In this document: positions 53,501 through 61,300 of the stretch, one piece after another
How the letters are laid out: each line of letters opens with the position of its first letter
Position numbering within the stretch: the stretch's first letter is position 1
Source: Paenibacillus bouchesdurhonensis
Lineage (GTDB): Bacteria > Bacillota > Bacilli > Paenibacillales > Paenibacillaceae
Assembly: GCF_900155685.1 (NCBI RefSeq)
Contig: NZ_LT732547.1
Span: 393,648-457,647 of the forward strand
Direction of reading: 5' to 3'
Length of the DNA stretch: 64,000 nucleotides
Program-made: the position numbers and the translations under genes
Notes under the pieces: generated by a model
What the model was told of the DNA's origin: nothing
What the model saw: only the letters and a program-made list of their open reading frames with translations
The model's database searches: none

Positions 53501-55334
53501 GGCCTGCCTCCGCGAGCTTAAGGATCATTTGGAAAAGACGCTGCCGAACTATATGATCCCCGCTTATTTCGTTACGCTGGAGCAGATGCCGCTGCTGGTC
53601 AGCGGGAAGATTGATCGGGCGGCACTGCCGGCTCCGGATCGAGCCACAGCGATGGCGGGAGATTATGCCGCGCCGCGCAATGAAGTGGAGGAAGCGCTGG
53701 CAGCGATTTGGGAAGAGGTGCTTGGCGTCAGTCAGATCGGAATCGACCATAATTTCTTCGAGCTTGGCGGAGATTCGATCCGGGCTATTCAAATATCCTC
53801 CAAATTAAGCAGCTACGGCTACACGCTGAAAATGAAGGATTTATTTCAGAATCCGGAGATTCGCAAGTTGTCCAGGTACGTCCAATTGGATCATCGTGAA
53901 ATTGACCAGGGCCCTGTGGAGGGAGAGGTTGAGCTTACGCCGATTCAGGAGTGGTTCTTCGAATGCGGCTTCTCGCCGGCGAATCATTGGAACCAGGCGG
54001 TCGTTCTATATAAACGGGATGGTTTCCAAATCGACCTATTGTCCCAGGTTCTTACGGAGCTTACCCGTCATCATGACGCGTTAAGAATGGTATTCAAGCA
54101 GGAGGATGGAGCATGGATACAGTATAACGAGGGACTGAATGGGCAGGCAGAACGTACTTGGTTCGATCTAGCTGCTCTGACGGTGCCGGATGGGGACGAG
54201 GGCAGGCTGGAGATATCCCGCCAAATCGATCTGCTTCACGGCAGCATCGACTTGGAACGGGGGCCCTTAGTTAAGGCTGGCCTGTTCAGGACGAGCACCG
54301 GTGACCATCTGGCGATTATTATTCATCACCTGGTGATTGACGGCATTTCCTGGCGCATCTTGTTTGAGGATTTAACGCTGGCTTACGAGCAGGCGGCAAG
54401 CGGAAAGCCAATCCAGCTTCCCGCCAAAACGGACTCCTTCCGGGCATGGGCGAAATGTTTGAAGGAGCATGCTGCAAGCAAGGCCATGCAGAATGAGATG
54501 GTTTACTGGCAGCAGATCGAGTCTGCGGAGGTTAAGGCATTGCCCAAATCAGGCCGCCGCGTAGGTGCGCTCAAGGTGCTCGATAATATGACGCATTCCT
54601 TCCAGTTGGCGAAGTCTGAGACAGAGCAATTGCTAGGCAAGGTACACGGAGCGTACAACACGGAAATTAACGATATACTTCTCACCGCTTTGGGACGGGC
54701 CGTACGGCAGTGGACAGGCGAGGAGAAGGTGCTGATTTGCCTCGAAGGCCACGGCCGGGAAGAAATTCTTAAAAATGTGAATGTCAGTCGAACCGTCGGT
54801 TGGTTTACATCCATATATCCCGTGGTGCTGGATGTGCCCGGCACGACCGAGCTCTCCTATCAGATCAAGTCGGTCAAGGAGAGCATCCGGCGCATTCCGA
54901 ACAAGGGAATCGGCTACGGGCTGCTCAAATATCTTGCTGCTGAACAAGGAGATGAGAGTATCGATTTTCGATTGGAGCCCGAAATCAAGTTCAACTACTT
55001 AGGGCAATTTGATAATGACGTGAACACGGATGTGTTCCAGGTCTCCGATATTTCTTATGGCCAAACCGTCAGCCCGGAGGCCGAGAGGGAAATTGCCCTG
55101 AATATTGGAGGACTCGTGGAGGATGGGCAGCTGACGATGTCCATCGAGTATAACCTGCAGGAATATGCGGAGGCAGATATCCAGGTTTTCGGAAATCACT
55201 TCAAATCGCAGCTGAACGAGATTATTAAGCATTGCATGGACAAAGAGACGCAGGAGCTGACGCCTTCCGATGTGGGGGGAGATGATCTATCGATTGAAGA
55301 GCTGGAAGCTATTATGGATTTTTACAAAAGTTAA
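47556..55334 (+). CDS. NRPS subunit B, two modules: C-A-PCP-C-A-PCP-E
   Basis: 2592 residues, TTG start ten bases after GAGGGGGAG. The N-terminal C domain (1-430; PLTPTQEGILFHSL) is of the type that accepts a D-residue, matching the E domain that ends the previous protein. A3 spans about 455-965, PCP Ser1010, second C about 1060-1490, A4 about 1515-2030, PCP Ser2074 (GGDSI, typical before E) and E about 2125-2560, then a short C-terminal tail. A3 and A4 share an unusual pocket that I read as DIWELTADDK. Their core A5 is NAYGPAEASDD / NAYGPAEAADD instead of the usual YGPTE. I cannot assign the residue, but both modules should add the same one, the second in D form. Stand-alone gene order and coupling suggest residues 3 and 4 of the peptide. 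Confidence 0.95.
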   Translation: MSNHEIEKIYPLTPTQEGILFHSLVDPDSEAYFEHVSFTIKGKLCSRTMEQSFAKLIERYDVLRTVFIYTEVEQPLQIVVSQREPRIDYRDISAYSNDEQQRWIEEYKARDQQQSFDLETGPLIRMAIFKIDERTHQIIWRFHHIIMDGWCLGILAQDLFHIYEALAANVPIQLATPYPYSDYIQWLGEQDQDEALQYWRDYLEEYELQAAIPSSKGTAEKGGFDHRKYQFKWDAETTRSLQKLAVDNQVTLSTVFHALWGILLQQYNHSEDVVFGSVVSGRPPELPGIESMVGLFINTVPLRVKSDEHTSFGELLHNVHDSILEANRYNYVSLADIQSGTVLKQHLINHIVVFENYPLEMAGDGDGEHQLVITDSEMLEHTNYDLDVTVFPEDELEVLLTYNGTMYDEDFLRRLEGHLKQITSAVLGNEQILVRDIEMITAGEKQKLLFEFNRTDKAYRLDKPAHQLFEERARLHPRKIALLYQGQQITYEQLNRNANRLARVFQERGLGHGDFAAVMLDRSPLMVESILAIWKLGAAYIPVDAHYPEDRKAGIIADSDARIVVTLSEYVEDGLRADYAGRIVEMDKLVVPAGEADGHDLNLPMEITDLAYTLFTSGSTGKPKGVMIEHLGMLNHIWAEADDLGLSEHIVFAQTANHCFDISVWQFFGALVLGGTTAIYPDELILAPGQFINQVIRDQVTLLEVVPSYLAVLLDLVEERSLRFEHLQHLLITGEAATPALVARWFALCPGIRMVNAYGPAEASDDICQYVMEQTPENREYIPVGKPLSNIRIYIVNRQMHLCPVGIIGEICVAGIAVGRGYLNDPVRTEEAFMEDPFAPSPGVRLYKTGDLGRWLPDGNIEFVGRKDHQVKIRGFRIELGEIEHRLAEHEQVREAAVLVKGSGEAEKYLCAYYTANIDLGISEIKEYLSTCVPEYMVPSVFMQLEEMPHNANGKINRSQLPDPVHDRLDAPFVPARNAVEEALVSIWTEVLDVRQVSAQADFFALGGHSLKATVIVSRIHGELGADVKVKDIFQYPTVAQLAEHIQELGDRPCGTSAITPAPIQDYYPVSPAQRRMYVLHTLEESGSTAYNMPFAYRIQGCLDIAQFQQTVARLIERHECFRTSFHVVDGELVQIVHPEAECGLEMVELRGAAEGEVNQRISSFIQPFDLEAAPLMRMELLQLAQEEHVLLIDMHHIISDGLSGDIMLRELEQLYRGDTLPPLEIQYKDYASWLNERLAGEEMKEHEAYWLEHYRGELPVLNMPLDYRRPPMQTFNGCTLQFVLPPGLSKALRALAHDTGSTLYAVLLAAYNILLSKYSGQEDIVVGSPVAGRTHQDVQQMLGMFINTVALRSFPERHKTFRQFVHEVKDHTLSAIDHQDLPFERLVELLDVERDTSRNPLFDTMFNLTDRERQEIYIGEMLLTPYELQNDISKFDLMLDVYTDASEIHFDLQYNTDLFTAFTAEKLGKHYMELLRNIAAEPEVPLMQLDMLTVDERKEILAIGQGKVVNYDFDRTVPLRFEQLALEQPEEPAVRFAGEVLTYAELNDRANRLGRYLQSQLDDVPADTVVAVMLERSPDFIQGVLAIWKVGGAYVPIDMEYGVERKAGILENSGARVLITRSEYLQDGLEERYEGAIVCLDRIAAQVMEESPENIGIVPAADSLAYILFTSGSTGKPKGVMIEHKGLLNHILAEADELGLDQRLIFAQNANICFDISVWQCFGALALGGTTAIYSQELVLEVERFLAGIIEDQVTLLEVVPSYLAVMLDVLVQTRAQLPSLRHLLITGETIKPDLAQRWLELYPEIQIVNAYGPAEAADDVSQYVAEQLPEGMETVPIGKPLVNFNLYVVDEQMELCPIGVYGEICVSGIGVGRGYIHDPERTGQAFMQDPFMQKQGASLRLYRTGDLGRWLPDGNLEFLGRKDFQVKIRGFRIELEEIEVRILQAPHIKQTVVLAREDESGSKYLCAYLVLDSLALNQEEACLRELKDHLEKTLPNYMIPAYFVTLEQMPLLVSGKIDRAALPAPDRATAMAGDYAAPRNEVEEALAAIWEEVLGVSQIGIDHNFFELGGDSIRAIQISSKLSSYGYTLKMKDLFQNPEIRKLSRYVQLDHREIDQGPVEGEVELTPIQEWFFECGFSPANHWNQAVVLYKRDGFQIDLLSQVLTELTRHHDALRMVFKQEDGAWIQYNEGLNGQAERTWFDLAALTVPDGDEGRLEISRQIDLLHGSIDLERGPLVKAGLFRTSTGDHLAIIIHHLVIDGISWRILFEDLTLAYEQAASGKPIQLPAKTDSFRAWAKCLKEHAASKAMQNEMVYWQQIESAEVKALPKSGRRVGALKVLDNMTHSFQLAKSETEQLLGKVHGAYNTEINDILLTALGRAVRQWTGEEKVLICLEGHGREEILKNVNVSRTVGWFTSIYPVVLDVPGTTELSYQIKSVKESIRRIPNKGIGYGLLKYLAAEQGDESIDFRLEPEIKFNYLGQFDNDVNTDVFQVSDISYGQTVSPEAEREIALNIGGLVEDGQLTMSIEYNLQEYAEADIQVFGNHFKSQLNEIIKHCMDKETQELTPSDVGGDDLSIEELEAIMDFYKS

Positions 55335-55360
55335 AAAATAGATTCAGAGGAGGGATGGTC

Positions 55361-58300
55361 ATGAACGAAAAGCTGTCTATCGCTGGGGTATGCAACCTAA
55401 CGCCGATGCAAGAGGGAATGCTCTTCCATTCCTATTTGAATCCAGAGTCCGCGGCTTATTTCGAACAGTTTGCCTGCACCGTCACGGGGCAGCTGGATGT
55501 CGGGCTGCTGGAGAAAAGTTTTAATGCTCTGATCGACAAGTACGATGTGCTGAGGCTGAACTTCCTTCACGAAAATATGAAAAATCCGAAGCAAATAATA
55601 TTCAAGAAGCGAAGCATGTCCGTTTTTTATGAAGATATATCCCAAATGGATAAGGCTGAGCAGGAGCAGTATATACAACGCTTTATCCAGGCCGATCAGA
55701 AGAAGGGCTTCGACTTGGCGAAGGATATGCTGCTGCGGGTGTCAGTGCTGCGTACGGATCAGCAAATCGATCTGCACACGGATCAGCCTACGGGTCAACG
55801 TAAGGATCAGCGCATGGAGCATCATCGCTATAAGCTGATTTGGAGCTATCATCATATCATTATGGACGGCTGGTGCTTGAAAACGATCGTGCAGGAACTG
55901 TTCGAAGTATATAAAGCGCTGAGCCAGGGCGTGTCCCTGGAACTGGACGAGGCTCCTCCCTTCGCCAGCTACATCCAATGGCTGGATCGCCAGGATCGGG
56001 AAGAAGCCCATCGCTATTGGGCCGATTATTTGCAAGGCTATGATTCAGCGATTGAGCTGCCTTCCTTCGGAATAAGACGCCAGGACGGCAAAGAATATCC
56101 CGACCAAGGCGTGATGCGCCATAAGGCGAACGATCAAGTTGATCGCAGCTATAAAATAAGCGAGGAGACGGCTCAGCGGCTGGAGCAGGTGGCCAAAGCC
56201 CATCAAGTGACGCTGAATACGGTGCTCCAGTCGGCTTGGGCGCTGCTGTTAGGCCGTTACAACGGAACCGAGGATGTAGTCTTCGGTTCCGTCACCTCCG
56301 GTCGGCCAGCCGAGGTGGAAGGGGTCGAGCAAATGATCGGGCTGTTCATCAACACTGTCCCGATCCGGATTGCCTTCCATGGTGATCAAACCTTCTCTGC
56401 TCTCATTCAACAAGTTCAACTTACCTCCTTAGAAACGCAAAACTATGATTTTTATCCACTTGCGGAAATTCAGTCCCTATCAACGAAGAAACAGCACCTA
56501 ATCGATCATATTTACGCCTTTCAGAATTATCCGGTGAGTGCTGACCCGCTGGACGAATCAAAAGCGGAGGAGCCTTTCGCCATTAGCGAGCTTGAGGATT
56601 TCGAACAGACGCATTATGATTTCAATCTTATTTTGATGCCGAACGAAGGTCTTGAGGTCAAATTCAAATATAATACGGCACGCTATGAGCAGGCGGCGAT
56701 GGATCGCTTGTTCCAGCATTATGAGCAAGTGCTGAATACGGTCAGCCAGAATGCAAATATACTTCTGCGAGATATTTCAGTAATTACGAGCGAGGAACGA
56801 GAGCTAATTTTGCACAGGTTCAATGACACGGCAGGCGAGTATCCGCGGAACCAAACCATCGTGCAATTATTTGAACGTCAGGTCGAGCAAGGCCCCGGAA
56901 AGCTTGCTATCGTTCATAACGGTGAAAGTTTGACGTATGAGGAATTGAATGAAAGAGCCGATCAGCTTGCAGTCAGACTCAGAAGCAGAGGAGTCGGCCC
57001 CGATCAGATCGTCGGCCTAATTGGGGAGCGTTCTGCGGATACGGTGATCGGCATGCTGGGTATTTTGAAGGCAGGAGGCGCTTATTTGCCCATCGACCCC
57101 GAATATCCGAATGACCGTATTGAATATATGCTTCTGGATAGTCAGGCGAAATGGATCGTTACTCCGCGGTGCTATGCGGAAGACCTTGCGAGTGAAGCTG
57201 AGATGATCATCCTCGATGAGAACGAGCCGGCAGGAGGGCTCTCCTCCATTCAGGCGGCCGAGCAGCTTCATGAGCTGCCGCTCCAAGCAGAGGGGAGCCC
57301 TGTGAAGCCTGCAAATTTGGCCTATGTCATGTATACGTCAGGTTCAACGGGGCGGCCTAAAGGAGTTATGATCGAGCATCAAAATGTAGTTCGCCTTGTC
57401 CAGAATACGAACTACGTTCCGTTCCGGCCGGGGGATCGCATTCTGCAGACGGGGGCACCTGTGTTCGATGCTTGCACGTTTGAAATATGGGGTGCGCTGC
57501 TAAACGGGCTGGAGCTGTATATCATCGATAAGGCAGCGATATTGGAGCCGGAGAAGCTGGGACAAGCGCTTCGCGAATACAGCATCACGACGATGTGGCT
57601 CACCTCCCCGCTGTTTAATCAGCTGGCCCAGCAGCAGCCGGAGTTGTTCCAGCCTCTACGTCATCTAATCGTCGGCGGAGATGCCCTCTCGCCCAAGCAT
57701 ATTCAGCGGGTCGCGGAGCAGTGTGAGGGAACGACGCTGATCAATGGGTATGGGCCGACCGAGAATACGACCTTCTCCTGCTGCTATACGATTAGTTCGC
57801 AGGAGGAGAAGAGCATCCCGATCGGCGGGCCGATTGCTCATTCTACAGCTTATGTTGTCGACTTATACGGGCACTTATGTCCTGTCGGTGTGCCGGGTGA
57901 GCTATGGGTTGGGGGCGACGGTGTGGCCCGGGGCTACATCAATAACGAGGCGCTGACTTCAGAGAAATTCATGGCCAGCCCCTTTGCTGAAGGAGAGCGC
58001 ATTTACCGTACGGGAGATGCCGCAAGCTGGCTCCCGAACGGCACGATTGAGTTCATCGGTCGGCTGGATCATCAGGTGAAGATCAGAGGATTCCGTATTG
58101 AAATCGGGGAGATTGAGAGCCGGATCCAGCTGCACAAGTCTGTGAAGGAGGCCATCGTCACGGTATGGGACAAGGGCGAAGGCAGCAAGGCCTTATGTGC
58201 TTATCTCGTCTGCGAGGGCGAACTGAGTGCAGCGGAAATCAGGAAATACTTGTCGGGCTATCTTCCCGACTACATGATTCCCTCCCATTGGGTATTCATG

Positions 58301-61300
58301 GATCAGCTGCCGCTAACGGCAAACGGCAAGGTTGATCGCCAGGCTCTGCCTGAGCCGGAGGAGAGCGCTGCTTATGAAGGGATCTATGCTGCGCCGCGCA
58401 ATGAGGTTGAGCAGAAGCTTGCTGACATTTGGACGGATATTCTAGGTGTTCCGGCTGCTGGCGTGAATGATCATTTCTTTGAGCTGGGCGGCCACTCTTT
58501 GACGGCTTTGAAGCTGGTCTCGGAAGTGAAGAAGCAATTTCAGATCCAGCTGCCGCTGGCGGATGTGTTCCAAACACCCGTTCTTGCAGACATGGCGGCC
58601 CGTATTGGCGGGAATGCCGAAGGGGATGCTGCCGCTCTAGCCATCGAGCCTGCCCCGGCGGCTGAATATTATCCGGTGTCCTCGGCGCAAAAGCGGTTGT
58701 TTATTTTGAATGGCATGACAGGCATGGATACTGCATACAACATGCCGTTCGTGATGCAAATCGAGGGCAGGCTTGATGTGGAGCGGCTGGAACAGGCATT
58801 TCAAGCGTTGATCGCGCGTCATGAGCCCTTGCGGACTTCCTTCGGCCTCCTTCGGGGCGAGCCGATTCAGCGAATCCATGAGAGCGTCGACTTTGCCATT
58901 GAGCAGTTGGACGTTTATCCTGACCGGAATATAGAGGATATCGCCGAAAGCTTCGTCACGCCTTTCGATCTTGGCCAGGCTCCGTTGCTGCGGGCCGTTC
59001 TCGCTAAACGCCAGGAGGAGCAATATGTGCTGGTCATCGATATTCATCATATTGTCGCCGATGGCTTCTCCATCGGCGTCATCGTGAAGGAATTCAGCGA
59101 GCTATACAACGGTCGAGGCTTGGAGTATTTGGGTGCCCAGCGCATTCAATATAAAGATTTTGCGGTCTGGCAAAATAAACAGCTCGGCTCGGGGGGCTTG
59201 CAGCGGCATGAGCGCTACTGGCTAGAGCAGTTCGCCGAGGAGCCTCCTGTACTGAATATGCTGACCGACTACCCGCGTCCGCAAATTCAAAGCTTCGAGG
59301 GAGCGACAGCCTCCGTGGAAATCGACCAAGAACTGTCGTCTCAGCTGAAGCAGCTCGCCAATGAAACGGGATCTACCTTATATATGGTTTTGCTTGCTGC
59401 CTATAGCGTGCTGTTGTCCAAGTATTCGGCTCAGGAGGACATCGTGATCGGTTCTCCGACAGCGGGCAGAACCCATGCAGACGTGCTTCATACGGTCGGC
59501 ATGTTCGTCAATACGCTGGCTTTACGCCTGAAGCCGGAAGCGCAGAAGACGTTCGGGGATTTCCTGAATGAGGTGAAGCAAACGGCGCTGCAGGCTTTCG
59601 AGCATCAGGACTATCAATACGAGGATCTCATCGAACAGCTCGGCTTACGGCGGGACATGAGCCGAAATCCGCTGTTTGATACGGTATTTACCTTGCAGAA
59701 CATCGATATTCAAGAGGCTGATTTAAGCGGACTGAACGTGCAATCCTGCTCTTGGGATGGCCGGATGTCCAAGTTCGATTTGACCTTGACGGTGGTCGAG
59801 CGGGAGCAAGGGATGTTCATCGATGCCGAGTATGCAGTCAAATTGTTTAAGGCAGCTACGATTGAGCGGCTGCTGAAGCATTTTGTCCAGGTGCTGCGGG
59901 CTATTGCCGCTAGCAAAGAGATGAAGCTCGCAGATATAGAGTTGTTGTCGCTAGAGGAACGGCAGCACGTGCTGGTTGATTTTAATGGTTTCCGTGCCGA
60001 CTTCGCGCGCAACCGGACGGTATATGAACTGTTTGCTGAACAGGTCGAGCGGACACCGGAGCGCATCGCTATCGTATTCAAGGAGCAGCGATTAACTTAT
60101 AGGGAACTGGACGAGCTGGTGAGCCGACTTGCCCCAATGCTTCGTGTTCATGGCGTCAAGCCCGGCGAGGTTGCAGCGATCATGGCTGAGCACTCAATCG
60201 AAATGATCGTTGCCGTGCTGGCAGTGCTGAAGGCTGGAGGCGCCTATCTTCCGATCGACCATGAATATCCGGCTGACCGCATCGCTTATATTTTGGAGGA
60301 TAGCAATGCGGGTCTGCTCTTGACGAAGAGCCGGCTGCTGCAAGCGAAAGAGATGCTTGCTCCTGATATGAAGGTTCATATGGCCGGAAGGAATATTCAA
60401 GCGATTGATCTGGAGGATGCGCTTGCTTTGTCCATGGAAGCGGAGCCGCTGCCTTCGTCAATATCGTCAACAACATCGGCGGAATCAACGTCAACACCAT
60501 TCCCATCGGCATCAACATCAACAACGCCAACATCAACGTCGGCCTCATCACAATCATCTTCAACGCCGCCGCTGTCATCCGCGGATGCCTCGCCATCCGA
60601 CCTGGCCTATATCATCTACACCTCCGGTTCGACGGGGAAGCCGAAGGGCGTTATGATCGAGCATCGTTCCTTGTTGAATATGACCGGTTGGTACCAAACG
60701 TACTACAAGCTGACGGCCGCAGACAAATGTACGAAATATGCCGGGTTTGGCTTCGATGCTTCGGTGTGGGAGACTTTCCCGGCCCTTCTGTCGGGCAGTG
60801 AACTGCACATCATTCCGGAAGAAATTCGTTACGATGTACGATTATTAGCGGAATATTACAACAACAGCCGTATTTCAATCAGCTTCTTGCCGACAGCGGT
60901 TTGCGAGCAGTTCATCCAGCTCGACAACGACTCGCTGCGCATGCTGATTACGGGGGGAGATAAGCTCAGAGTGTATCGTCCGACGCCTTATGAGCTTGTC
61001 AATAACTATGGGCCGACGGAGAACACGATCGTAACGTCGGCATTCGTGGTCAAGGGAGAGTACGACAATATTCCGATCGGCAAGCCGATCGACAATGTTC
61101 GGGTTTATATACTGGATGCCAATGACAAGCTGCTCCCGGTCGGGGTGCCTGGCGAACTGTGCGTTGCCGGCGCCAGCTTGGCTCGGGGCTATATGAACCG
61201 GCCTGATTTGACGGCGGAGAAGTTTACGAGTGACCCCTTCTATCCCGGCGAAAGAATGTACCGAACCGGAGATTTAGCCAGATGGCTGCCGGAAGGGGAT

